Source of the DNA: Bdellovibrionaceae bacterium UBA1609
Lineage (GTDB): Bacteria > Bdellovibrionota > Bdellovibrionia > Bdellovibrionales > UBA1609
DNA: 64,000 nt
NCBI GenBank assembly: GCA_002321895.1
Contig: DCMZ01000010.1
Location: 248,001-312,000 of the forward strand
Reading direction: 5' to 3'
Made by a program: the position numbers and the translations under genes. Positions 45,476 through 54,081 of this stretch are shown here, one piece after another; position 1 is the stretch's first letter, and each line of letters opens with the position of its first letter. The notes beneath the pieces were generated by a model. It was given only the letters and a program-made list of their open reading frames with translations, made no database searches and was not told the origin of the DNA.

Positions 45476-45507
45476 TAATCCACTTCTACTTAAATTGGAG
45501 AACAAAG

Positions 45508-45996
45508 ATGATTGTTAAAATTTTACGTTGGATCTCAGAACATTCGCCACCATTCGTTATGAGACTCTTATTTAACTTTTACCCACCCTATTTAGGGGCC
45601 GGGATCAAAGTCACTAAGCTCTCCAAGGACAGACGATATCTACTGGTTAACCTTTGTCTGCGCTTCTACAATCGTAATTATGTGGGAACACAATTTGGAG
45701 GTTCAATCTATTCAATGACCGACCCTCATTATATGTATTTGATTATTAATATTCTTGGGCCTGAATATGTAGTTTGGGATAAAGCGGCAACCATTGATTT
45801 TTTAAAGCCGGGACGAACTCAACTCTATGCAGAATTTAAAATCGACGACGAGTTAATTAAAACGATTAAAGCCAAAACCGCCACAGGCGAAAAATACATT
45901 TTTAACTTACCCGCTGAAGTTCGAGACCAACAAGACCAGATCATCGCTTCAGTGAGTAAAACTATTTATGTTCGAAAAAAACAAAACAAAAAATGA
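45508..45996 (+). CDS. DUF4442 hotdog-fold (thioesterase-like) protein
   Basis: A 162-residue protein of the DUF4442/hotdog type. Family stretches are YVGTQFGGSIYSMTDPHYMY, LGPEYVVWDKAATIDFLKPG, and strands up to KTIYVRKK. Hotdog proteins usually hydrolyse acyl thioesters such as acyl-CoA. A GGAG site is 7 bases before ATG. It is expressed from a MerR-type promoter shared with the divergent regulator, implying induction by some small signal, possibly a lipid or toxic compound. Confidence 0.82.
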   Translation: MIVKILRWISEHSPPFVMRLLFNFYPPYLGAGIKVTKLSKDRRYLLVNLCLRFYNRNYVGTQFGGSIYSMTDPHYMYLIINILGPEYVVWDKAATIDFLKPGRTQLYAEFKIDDELIKTIKAKTATGEKYIFNLPAEVRDQQDQIIASVSKTIYVRKKQNKK

Positions 45997-46016
45997 AAGT
46001 CCTCTACAATTATAAG

Positions 46017-47069
46017 CTAAATATTCTTAAAAAAATGGTCCCGGTCAAAGTAACCAGGATGAAATCTAAGAAAGTAGCTAACAGGCACGCGCCCCATAGT
46101 CTGCGCATGCTTCAGCACACCTACTTGGGAAGTGTTACCACTCAAATATTTGGCTTTCCCTTTTAACAAGTCCTGCAAAATAATTTGATAGGCGGGTTTT
46201 GAAAGCCCTTTCCCCTGAATGGATCGATCAAAAATCAATTCTGGGCCACCCACCATTCCAAAGCTGGGATCTGCTTGATTAAAAGATCCAAAGTAACCTT
46301 TTACTTTTCCACTCTTTGACTTCAAAACATGACATTTAATAGTGTCATCTTTCAGCGAGTCCAATCTCGCATTCAACATGTTATCTAACCAAGCCTTTTC
46401 TGAAACAAACCAACCATACTCGGGACAACGAGAAAACTCTCGACGCTCAATTTCCCGCACCTGTTCTAAATCTTCGGCCGTTGCTGTGTGCAAAGATAAT
46501 CTATGTCTCCGAAATAACTCAGTTGGATCCTCGCTATACTGAAGCTTCTCTATACACTTCGGGACGCTCCCCATAAGGCGAACGGTATCGATATTGAATC
46601 CCAGTTCACTGAGCTGAGGGAGCATTGACCTGAGGTGCACCGGCAAAATGATTTGTGTCGAAGAGTTAAAAAGAAATTTTAGATTCTCAAGCCTTTCAAA
46701 TACCCAATCTTTAGCAACCTTATTCTCTGTGGCATTCACTGTACCCATAAAGACAGGTAAACCGGGGGCTAACTCAACACGGTTGAGCAGGAGAAAAGCC
46801 ACTAGCTTGTTACGATGATATTTATACTCAAAGACTCCACAGCTCAGTGCCTTTAAAATATGAGTCTCCATTTGCTTTCGGATTCCCATTTTACTGAATG
46901 AGCTTTTACGAAACAAAGGTACACGCCTTCTGTTGGTAACAACCAAATCCACTAGGTCATCCAGAAGCTGTCTGTTGATTTTAAGGGGTGTTTTCATGGG
47001 GCCCACATTCATCCAAATGAGAGAAAAAGTCACGCTGTCAGAGGCTCTAGCGGCGCGCTCACGCCCCAT
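46017..47069 (-). CDS. GNAT-like acetyltransferase, long form
   Basis: A 350-residue protein. The last 160 residues resemble a GNAT domain: LHTATAEDLEQVREIERREF, CHVLKSKSGKVKGYFGSFNQ, ELIFDRSIQGKGLSKPAYQI (acetyl-CoA loop region), SQVGVLKHAQTMGRVPVSYF. The first half (about 25-180) is a second alpha/beta region that may be a degenerate GNAT repeat. The substrate is unknown. ATG 47069 has AAAGGAG 4 bases ahead, so the full length is used although the first 20 residues look unstructured. Confidence 0.7.
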   Translation of the reverse strand: MGRERAARASDSVTFSLIWMNVGPMKTPLKINRQLLDDLVDLVVTNRRRVPLFRKSSFSKMGIRKQMETHILKALSCGVFEYKYHRNKLVAFLLLNRVELAPGLPVFMGTVNATENKVAKDWVFERLENLKFLFNSSTQIILPVHLRSMLPQLSELGFNIDTVRLMGSVPKCIEKLQYSEDPTELFRRHRLSLHTATAEDLEQVREIERREFSRCPEYGWFVSEKAWLDNMLNARLDSLKDDTIKCHVLKSKSGKVKGYFGSFNQADPSFGMVGGPELIFDRSIQGKGLSKPAYQIILQDLLKGKAKYLSGNTSQVGVLKHAQTMGRVPVSYFLRFHPGYFDRDHFFKNI

Positions 47070-47152
47070 CTAGCTCCTTTGAAGGGCCTCAATCCAAGTT
47101 TTCACAGCTCATATCTCATGAGTTAGAGATGGCCGGAAATGCTATAAAAATA

Positions 47153-47358
47153 TGGATCTATTTGGGATTTCCTGTACAATAGTCCTATCTAGTCTATTCA
47201 AGAGCGACCGCTCGCAAACGATCACCTTGTATAAATTTAGATTAAAACGACCCTAATAAAGGATTTGTATAGCGTTCTTTAAGGGTATAACTTAGGATTT
47301 AAATTAGTCATCCGCACAAGGTGGATGCAGAACAAACAAAGCACAAAAGAGGAAGTCA
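47153..47358 (+). promoter_or_regulatory. Cold-shock gene promoter and structured 5' leader (copy 1)
   Basis: TACAAT at 47175-47180 (weak -35 TGGATC at 47153) is followed by a leader of about 170 bases. Its first part, AGTCTATTCAAGAGCG (47191-47206) with the hairpin GAGCG/CGCTC, and ACCTTGT soon after, is shared with the leader at 57.6 kb. A second hairpin CATCC/GGATG (47309-47327) precedes the AAGAGGA ribosome binding site. Long leaders that fold differently in the cold are typical of cspA-type genes. Confidence 0.75.
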
Positions 47359-47553
47359 ATGAACACAGGTACAGTAAAATTTTTTAACAGCACCAAAGGT
47401 TTTGGATTTATCACCCCTGATAGCGGTGAAGAGCTGTTTTTCCATATCTCTGAAATTCAAGGCCCAGAGCCGAAAGACGGAGACAAAGTTAAATTTGAAA
47501 TCGGCAGTGGAAGAAAAGGTCCATGTGCTGTTCAAGTTCAAGTGACTCAGTAA
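47359..47553 (+). CDS. Cold-shock domain protein (CspA family), copy 1
   Basis: A 64-residue single cold-shock domain. RNP1 KGFGFITP and RNP2 LFFHISEI are intact; it begins MNTGTVKFFNSTKGFGFITP. It binds single-stranded RNA or DNA and melts mRNA structure. It is nearly identical to the copy at 58225 (differences mainly in the loop GPEPKDGDK and the C-terminus). GAGGAA lies 6 bases before ATG, and a strong terminator follows. A DEAD-box helicase gene comes next. Confidence 0.97.
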   Translation: MNTGTVKFFNSTKGFGFITPDSGEELFFHISEIQGPEPKDGDKVKFEIGSGRKGPCAVQVQVTQ

Positions 47554-47588
47554 TTGCATTTTATTTAAATCAGTTTTTAAGTTACTAA

Positions 47589-47616
47589 AGGCCACCCGCA
47601 AGGGTGGTCTTTTTTT
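47589..47616 (+). terminator. Rho-independent terminator after csp copy 1
   Basis: Arms GGCCACCC and GGGTGGTC (loop GCAA), followed by seven T, 36 bases after the stop. Confidence 0.95.
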
Positions 47617-47741
47617 ATGCCCTAACGCCCTTTCAGAGCCCTAATAACTGCACTATTTGCCCTCCATTGCAAATTCTACCCTCTTTTCTGGCATCCTTTT
47701 AAATATCTATTTACCAAGCGTGTAATGCTTTATAAATAGCC

Positions 47742-48956
47742 ATGAAGTTTTCAAAGTTTGATTTAGCCGAAGAGATCCAGTTTAACCTGACTGAGATGAA
47801 GTTTTTTAGAACCACCGATATTCAATATCGGGCCATTCCACCCATTTTAAATGGTGAAGATATTCTTGCTGTAGCACAGACCGGAACAGGTAAAACCGCA
47901 GCGTTTGCCATACCCTTGGTTCACCTCATTCACTCTCGAAAGGTCAACAAAAAGAACGTAGGACTGAAATGCATAGTTCTGGTACCCACGAGAGAGCTGG
48001 CTAAACAAATTGGTAAGGTGTTTAACCAGGTGTCTAAAAAAACCAATGTGAAGTGTTTTGCTATTTACGGCGGCGTGGAGCAGGACCCTCAAATCGCACA
48101 GTTGACCAGTGGTGTGGACGTATTGATTGCTACCCCTGGGCGTATGTTTGACTTGATCGCCCAAGGGCATCTCAACCCCAGAACTGTGGACCATTTGGTC
48201 CTCGACGAAGCCGATCAAATGCTTGATCTAGGATTCATCGAAGACATCCAAAGCATAAAAAGGAGACTTAAGAATCATCATCAAACGTTGTTCTTTTCAG
48301 CGACGATCAACCCGGCCATCAAAAAGCTAGCCTACTCACAAATTAGATCTAGCGCTCTAAGAATACAAGTGTCGCCGAAAAACCTAGTTTCTAAGAACAT
48401 TGCTCATTCGGTATCCCTAGTCCCCATGGACTCTAAAAGGCATTTACTTGTTCACTTCTTAACTTCAAACCCAGAATCGAGAACCATAGTTTTTGTTCGC
48501 ACAAAAGTTCGTGCAGAACGTGTGGATGCTCATTTAAAGAAAAATGGTATCGAGGCGACTAAACTGCATGGCGATATGGAACAGGCCGAACGTGAATCTA
48601 GCCTGTCTAGATTTCGAGACAATCAATGTAATGTAATGATCGCTACGGATGTTAGTGCGCGAGGCATTGATGTTCCAGGTGTGAGTCATGTCATTAACTA
48701 TGACTTACCTGATGACCCTCAAAATTATGTACATCGCATTGGAAGAACCGGGCGAGCCTTTGCAAAGGGAGATGCCATTTCTTTTTACGCACCTGAAGAA
48801 AAAGAGAAGCTAAAGAAAATTGAAGAGTTTCTCCAAACGGAAATTCAAGTATTGAAGGTGGATTCGCATTATTTTGAAGAACAAAAACCAAAGGTAAATC
48901 TCGAAAACCAAAGTATGGCTGACCTACTTGCCGAAGCAGAGGCGGAGTTTAGATAG
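47742..48956 (+). CDS. DEAD-box RNA helicase (RhlE-like)
   Basis: A 404-residue helicase with the full motif set: AQTGTGKT, PTRELAKQ, TPGR, LDEADQMLDLGF (DEAD intact), SAT, RGIDVPGVSHVINYDLP and HRIGRTGRA. There is little tail beyond residue 375, unlike the helicase at 33.2 kb. Its place right after a cold-shock gene, though behind a terminator, suggests a joint role in unwinding RNA at low temperature. Confidence 0.95.
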   Translation: MKFSKFDLAEEIQFNLTEMKFFRTTDIQYRAIPPILNGEDILAVAQTGTGKTAAFAIPLVHLIHSRKVNKKNVGLKCIVLVPTRELAKQIGKVFNQVSKKTNVKCFAIYGGVEQDPQIAQLTSGVDVLIATPGRMFDLIAQGHLNPRTVDHLVLDEADQMLDLGFIEDIQSIKRRLKNHHQTLFFSATINPAIKKLAYSQIRSSALRIQVSPKNLVSKNIAHSVSLVPMDSKRHLLVHFLTSNPESRTIVFVRTKVRAERVDAHLKKNGIEATKLHGDMEQAERESSLSRFRDNQCNVMIATDVSARGIDVPGVSHVINYDLPDDPQNYVHRIGRTGRAFAKGDAISFYAPEEKEKLKKIEEFLQTEIQVLKVDSHYFEEQKPKVNLENQSMADLLAEAEAEFR

Positions 48957-49076
48957 CTCCACCTTTAGTAGGTACTCCTGTTTAGCCATCGATCCACCCG
49001 CCTCATCCCAACGGCCTCATCCCTTCAGGCATAGTTTCTGCAAAACTCCCTCTATATACCATTTTAGGGGGACAGA

Positions 49077-49817
49077 ATGGCACCAATACGCATTTTATTT
49101 GCACTAGTGATTCTTTCAATAAGCTTACCCAGTTTAGCCTGTGACAGCTATGATATTCGTAGAATATTAGAAGATGGTGGTTATGCTGAAATAGGTAGTG
49201 AATGCAGCTCCTACGACGCACGCAGATTGGCTGAAATAGGAACCCATAGGCTCACTGTCAATTTAAATGGCTTCTCCAGCTATGACGCCCGACAGATCGT
49301 TGAAGAAGGCGCCAGTTTCTATCTGGATAACAGTTTCTCATCTTACGATACGCGACGGATATGTGAAAAGAAAGTACCCCCAGCCGCTGGCCTGGTCTAT
49401 TCCGACGGGTTTTCTGATTATGACCTTAGACAAATTAGAGAGTCTGGATGTGAGATCATAAATAATGACGACCACCTCACTTTCTATAAAGCCAAACAGA
49501 TCCTGGAAGTTGGGGATTACCTACAAATAGGCAATGAGTTTTCAAGCTACGAGACGCGACAGCTCGCTGAAATAGGAACCTACAGACTCACCGTAATTTT
49601 AAATGGTTTTTCCAACTATGATGCCCGTAGAATCGTAGAAGAAGGCGCTAGCTTCTATATCGATAACAGTTTTTCCAACTACGACATTCGCCAGTTTTGT
49701 GAAGCATTAATCCCACCAGCTGTTGGCAGCGTGGATTCGGAAGGGTTTACTGACTATGACTTAAGGAGATTCACTGAATCAGGATGTACACCTGTAGGGC
49801 ATCAAGCGAGCCTATGA
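49077..49817 (+). CDS. Exported protein of ten YDxR repeats in two superrepeats
   Basis: A 246-residue exported protein (signal peptide to about Ala21). The whole mature part consists of ten units of 21-25 residues, each with the motif [FS]S-x-YDxR[RQ][IL]xExG or a variant (SSYDARRLAEIG, FSSYDARQIVEEG, FSDYDLRQIRESG). Units 1-5 and 6-10 match in order, so a block of about 112 residues was duplicated: LAEIGTHRLTVNLNG recurs as LAEIGTYRLTVILNG, and VEEGASFYLDNS as VEEGASFYIDNS. The motif looks like a short helix followed by a strand. I do not recognise the family. A GGGGGA site precedes ATG. Confidence 0.8.
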   Translation: MAPIRILFALVILSISLPSLACDSYDIRRILEDGGYAEIGSECSSYDARRLAEIGTHRLTVNLNGFSSYDARQIVEEGASFYLDNSFSSYDTRRICEKKVPPAAGLVYSDGFSDYDLRQIRESGCEIINNDDHLTFYKAKQILEVGDYLQIGNEFSSYETRQLAEIGTYRLTVILNGFSNYDARRIVEEGASFYIDNSFSNYDIRQFCEALIPPAVGSVDSEGFTDYDLRRFTESGCTPVGHQASL

Positions 49818-49848
49818 GTGTACTCGCTAAAAACGTCTCCACAAAAAA

Positions 49849-51345
49849 TTAGGACTTATAACTCATCTTTAATTCGACTCTATTATTGGGATCTTGATCG
49901 ATCTTCATCTGCATTTGCAAATTGAGTGCGATAATACTGGAAATATAGTGTCCAAATCCATGCCCCGGACTATTTTCACTATTTATGATTTGTGTGGAGT
50001 TAAGCTGTTTTAAAACATCCTTAGGGATCTTTTCTGAAACACTGACTATTTTTAACTCGTCATCACCAATCTTCACAACAATATCCGACCTGTCATTGGC
50101 GTTATCGATGGAATTCCTCATCAAATTGGCAACCATTTGATTTTTAACCACTTCAGGTTGAATCTTTGATCGAAAGGGTCTTTTTTGCTTATTCTCGATA
50201 CGTAAATTTAACTTTTTCTCTTCGATCTCTCGGTCTAGCGACTTCACGGTCTCCATTATCAGAGAATCCCAGTAAATCTCAAACTTTTCATCACTAACCT
50301 GATCAGAAGACATCGAAAGATCACGTATAGAACTAAGAATTTCTGTGACTGTATCTACTTTACGCTTTGCTGATTTAAACTTTTTATCTTCACCGTATTT
50401 TTCTTCTGATTTTTTAAAAAAATGAGCAATGGCTAACATCGGATTGGCCAAGTCATGAAATATGATCCTGAGTATGTTTTTTTCACTAGTAAGCCTTAAA
50501 CGCTCGTCTTGTTTTTCTTGCTCATTCTTAAAGTAATAACTGAGGAGTACACCCACTAAAACCAAAATCAACAACTGGATAACCAAAACATTTATAAATG
50601 TTCGGGTTAAAGATTTATCAAACTCATCAAAATCTTGTAAAAAACCTACCTGTTTGTCCAGAATTTTATCTTCAAGAACGACAACGCTCTCTTCGCTGCC
50701 GGCTCCATAAATCAAATTACCGGTATTGTTATCGACGATGGATACTTTTCTTAGAAAAAGCTCATCGGATTGTAAAAGGTCTTCAACTAGACTTTCAACT
50801 TTAACTAAAATATTGAACCAACCATAAGATCCATCCTTAAACTGGACCGGGGAATATATAATAAAGGCTTTCCCACCTTGATATATATCAATGGGCCCTG
50901 TGAGCATGGCCTTCTCTCTACTAAGATTATCAACCACTTTAGCTACATTGGGATCCGGATGATTTTTCAGGTTCTTCCCTAACGCACTTATATTTTTCTC
51001 TTTGGGATAAATGTATTTAATTTCCAAATTAAAATCGATAAAGTTAAACGCAAACACCCTTGGAAAAGAATGAAGAAAGGATTTTGCATATTTCAAAAAC
51101 TGTTCTTCATTTAAAAAGGACTCAACTGCCAAATCATTTTTAAATCCGGTCAATCGACTTTTCATTTCCAAAATTTTGGAATTAATCTGATCGTTTTTTA
51201 CAGATAGCGTGTAAGAGAGATGGTTCCGATAGGAATCCTGTTCTCTTTTATAGAAAAAAACATTAGTTGCTAATACAAAAACAATGAGTGCAAATAAGAG
51301 GCTTGCCACCTTGGTCCAATAATTCATAGAAAGCCATATTAACAT
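49849..51345 (-). CDS. Membrane sensor histidine kinase (CHASE-like sensor), orphan
   Basis: A kinase of about 498 residues. Membrane helix near 11-32, extracytoplasmic sensor (about 35-245) with a CHASE-like stretch (AMLTGPIDIYQGGKAFIIYS), second helix near 250-270, then the kinase core: H-box FHDLANPMLAIAHF with phospho-His near 297, N-box MVANLMRNSIDNA and G-box GHGFGHYI. CHASE domains bind small organic ligands. No response regulator gene is adjacent, so it is an orphan. The start is uncertain (TTG 51363, ATG 51345, ATG 51327), none with a good ribosome binding site. Confidence 0.85.
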   Translation of the reverse strand: MLIWLSMNYWTKVASLLFALIVFVLATNVFFYKREQDSYRNHLSYTLSVKNDQINSKILEMKSRLTGFKNDLAVESFLNEEQFLKYAKSFLHSFPRVFAFNFIDFNLEIKYIYPKEKNISALGKNLKNHPDPNVAKVVDNLSREKAMLTGPIDIYQGGKAFIIYSPVQFKDGSYGWFNILVKVESLVEDLLQSDELFLRKVSIVDNNTGNLIYGAGSEESVVVLEDKILDKQVGFLQDFDEFDKSLTRTFINVLVIQLLILVLVGVLLSYYFKNEQEKQDERLRLTSEKNILRIIFHDLANPMLAIAHFFKKSEEKYGEDKKFKSAKRKVDTVTEILSSIRDLSMSSDQVSDEKFEIYWDSLIMETVKSLDREIEEKKLNLRIENKQKRPFRSKIQPEVVKNQMVANLMRNSIDNANDRSDIVVKIGDDELKIVSVSEKIPKDVLKQLNSTQIINSENSPGHGFGHYISSIIALNLQMQMKIDQDPNNRVELKMSYKS

Positions 51346-51473
51346 GATCTTAATACTGAACAAATATTTGTTATTGAATCATCTCTCTGGCCAGACGCAA
51401 CGAATCACTGAGCATTAAAAAAGGTAAAGATGTATAAATATGTCCCTTTTACCCCAGAGAACTAAGGTATCTA

Positions 51474-52097
51474 CTATATCCAGCTATAGACATCCGCAGC
51501 CAACTTAAATCCTATAGATATAAGCACAACCCCTGAGATGGCTGATATTCGAGACATGGCTCGCGCGCTATTTAAAAACCGACTTAAATATGAGGCTAGG
51601 TTTACTAACGCAAAAAACCAAATTCCAGAAAATGTGGCCGCCCCAAGGCCAAAGTAAAATCGACCTTCTAGGCCTTCAAATTGAGTGGCATATCCGCCTA
51701 TTAAAACCATAGTGTCCAAAAGCGCATGAGGGTTTAGAAGGCTAAATCCAAGACTCATTAAAATGGCAACCTTTGTGGTCATAACTTTTGGAGCTGAGGA
51801 TTCCGAATGGATTTGAGCACCCCCACCTTCCTTTAACTTTAAAGCCCCATACAAAAACAAAAAACCTACACCAAGAACACCTAATCCCACTTTTAATAGC
51901 GGATACTGAGCAAACAAAGTGGCCACACCCAGTACACCAACAAAGATCAATAGGGCATCGCAAAGGGTAGAAACAATAGCAACCAGCATAGCTCGACTCC
52001 TGTTAACACCTACATTCAGCACAAATACATTCTGTGCACCTAGCGCCAGTATTAAACTGGCCTGCAGCACTATTCCCTGTAAAAATATCGTTGTCAT
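51474..52097 (-). CDS. LysE/ArgO family amino-acid exporter
   Basis: A 207-residue membrane protein with about six helices. It has the LysE family opening ILALGAQNVFVLNVGVNRSR and the conserved FSLLNPHALLDTMVLIGGYA. LysE/ArgO proteins export basic amino acids such as arginine or lysine and help when peptides are used as food. I start at ATG 52097; the frame extends to a TTG at 52118. Relative to the next gene upstream (52159) there are about 60 bases. Confidence 0.9.
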   Translation of the reverse strand: MTTIFLQGIVLQASLILALGAQNVFVLNVGVNRSRAMLVAIVSTLCDALLIFVGVLGVATLFAQYPLLKVGLGVLGVGFLFLYGALKLKEGGGAQIHSESSAPKVMTTKVAILMSLGFSLLNPHALLDTMVLIGGYATQFEGLEGRFYFGLGAATFSGIWFFALVNLASYLSRFLNSARAMSRISAISGVVLISIGFKLAADVYSWI

Positions 52098-52158
52098 TGT
52101 GGCACCCAAGTCCCTCAAAATTGTTTATAATTTTGATTGGAGTTATACTCCTATAGGC

Positions 52159-53328
52159 TCAATCGGCTACATCATTTGCCATTTCTGAAAAAAGAATAAT
52201 TTGGTTCACAATTTCTGTCTGGTAAGGTGTGAATTCGTATTCACCCACAAACTCACCGCTATTTAAAAGCGGAGTGACGTGTTCGACGTATTGATCTTGC
52301 AGGAGGTGGTCCCAAAATAGTCCTTTTTCTAAAGCATGTTCAATAGAATCCATCTGCTCTGCTCGAAGATCAGTGTCGTCCTGTAAGAAGTTAAGAGAAT
52401 TTGGTACCTCTATGTAGGGATCTCCAAGCAAAAAGCTTCTATATATTTTGGTATTGTCGTCTAAAATTTGATTCACTTCTCCCACGCTAAAAGCGTCTTC
52501 TGACGCCGCAAATACGGACATCAAAGGGATGGAGATTTCCTTTTTCTTTAACAATTTATGGGTCTCTTTGTTTAATGCTCTTAATTGATCCGCTGCCGAT
52601 AAGGGATAATAGAGATACCTGACTCCTTTACCAAACTCCTTTGGATTCCCAGCAACAAAGCTATCGGGAGTAAATAAGGTCACAAGATCAATCATGCCCG
52701 ACTCGAAAAGATCTATGGCTGGTGAGATGACCACGGCTCCTTGAACCTTTTCCAGGTCGTATTTTGCATTTAAGTTCACAATCAGAGCTGAACCAGTGCT
52801 AAAACCCACCAATGTGATGGTATCTGAAAACTTGGTGGCAAAACTAAGGGAGTCTAAAACACTTTTTTGCCAGTCTTTATAACTCACCTTTTCCAAATCT
52901 TTAGGACCATCTTCGGCCGGATTACCATGACCTGCCAATAATACGGAAAGCACATTGTATCCTTCTGCAGAATAGGCCATAGCCAGATGACGCATATAAA
53001 AGGGGGAATCACTTAATCCGTGAATCAAAACGGCTGTTTTAGAGAGAGCCTCTGAATCAACATTTGCAGGTATAAAATAGGCGTTCATAGCCTTATCTGT
53101 AATCTCTCCATTTAGGATCCCAAAACACTCATCATTGGCGTTCTCGCAGACACGCAGATTCTGTGTTTTCTTTAATTTTTTTAAGAGATTTACACCATGG
53201 CTACTGACGATCACATCGTTACCTAATGAACCACTCAAACACTTAAAATCTTTTGGACTACAATCTTTTTCTGCAAAAGAACTTTGCACAAAGACAATTA
53301 TTGTCATTGCTAACAGCAGTCGAATCAT
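52159..53328 (-). CDS. Exported alpha/beta hydrolase
   Basis: A 389-residue exported protein (signal peptide MIRLLLAMTIIVFVQSSFA). The alpha/beta-hydrolase core runs from about 95: oxyanion motif LIHGLSDSPFYMRHLA, VLLAGHGNP, and nucleophile elbow GFSTGSA with Ser as nucleophile. EDAFSVGEVNQIL probably holds the acid, and a His near DSIEHALEKGLFWDH the base. Four cysteines lie before the core. It resembles carboxylesterase/monoglyceride lipase enzymes. GGAGATTT precedes ATG. Confidence 0.85.
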   Translation of the reverse strand: MIRLLLAMTIIVFVQSSFAEKDCSPKDFKCLSGSLGNDVIVSSHGVNLLKKLKKTQNLRVCENANDECFGILNGEITDKAMNAYFIPANVDSEALSKTAVLIHGLSDSPFYMRHLAMAYSAEGYNVLSVLLAGHGNPAEDGPKDLEKVSYKDWQKSVLDSLSFATKFSDTITLVGFSTGSALIVNLNAKYDLEKVQGAVVISPAIDLFESGMIDLVTLFTPDSFVAGNPKEFGKGVRYLYYPLSAADQLRALNKETHKLLKKKEISIPLMSVFAASEDAFSVGEVNQILDDNTKIYRSFLLGDPYIEVPNSLNFLQDDTDLRAEQMDSIEHALEKGLFWDHLLQDQYVEHVTPLLNSGEFVGEYEFTPYQTEIVNQIILFSEMANDVAD

Positions 53329-53412
53329 CTGAAATCTCCGATATCTTAAATGGGCTTAAAATAAAATCCTTCAGAAAGGAGTTTTGCCACATCTATGCCA
53401 GGGAGGTTCGGA

Positions 53413-53784
53413 TCACTGAAACCGCTGCCAAGTGATCCGCCATTTTCCTTCAGGCGTAGCAGAGGTACTTAATATTAATCTCTCTTTTGAAATCTCAAAA
53501 ATACGATCCTCCGTAGAATCTATCCGGCTGGATTTATTAGCCACATACATATGATGAGAAACCACATTCCCCTTCACAGAGAAGGTACCTGAATAGGCAA
53601 TGATATTTGCTGGATCACCTTGTTCAGTGTTCATTGTGATAAGAACACTGAGAGCACCTTCCGATCCGTACATGATTTGACCACGCATATTGTCGCCAGT
53701 AGGCACAAAGGTTCCGTCGGCCCTCTCAAAACCATGTTCTACCAGGCGCCAGGTTCCTACTAACTTTTCTTCTACTAAACTCAT
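53413..53784 (-). CDS. Lipocalin-like small protein
   Basis: A 123-residue cytoplasmic protein. It starts MSLVEEKLVGTWRLVEHG, with the GTW motif of lipocalin-like folds, and then has DNMRGQIMYGSEGALSVLIT, strands and a final KWRITWQRF. It matches the lipocalin-like family that is common in proteobacteria. Ligand unknown. I chose ATG 53784 because GGAG lies 6 bases ahead. Confidence 0.75.
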   Translation of the reverse strand: MSLVEEKLVGTWRLVEHGFERADGTFVPTGDNMRGQIMYGSEGALSVLITMNTEQGDPANIIAYSGTFSVKGNVVSHHMYVANKSSRIDSTEDRIFEISKERLILSTSATPEGKWRITWQRFQ

Positions 53785-53851
53785 CAAAAACTCCAAAAAT
53801 AATTATAACCAGATATTAATTCAATTCTAGCTACCGTTCAATCAAGGTCTC

Positions 53852-53910
53852 TAGGTGCGGACCTACTTTTGGGACTCGTCGCGTCCCGAAAGTGTGTCCG
53901 TACCTTTTTC
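53852..53910. repeat. Structured intergenic repeat, copy A
   Basis: A long nested hairpin: outer arms AGGTGCGGAC and GTCCGTACCT, inner arms ACTTTTGGGAC and GTCCCGAAAGT, loop TCGTCGC, then TTTTT. The core AGGTGCGGACCTACTTTTGG recurs at 55.6 kb and, slightly changed, at 58.5 kb. The T-run would let it act as a terminator. Confidence 0.85.
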
Positions 53911-54081
53911 TTAAGCAGACTAAAAAGTAGCAACATTACAAATTTGTTCTCAAATTGAAGCACTCAATTCGCTCATAAGATAATCCACCGGAAAATGAGG
54001 AAATTTTTTTTTAACCTATTGGAGCTACACATTGATCCGATAAGTTGCCTTTACCCTTAACTGTATCAATGAAGGTTTTCC

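Noticed and set aside
47847..48218. Minus-strand open frame of 123 codons
   Set aside because: Antisense to the conserved helicase core.
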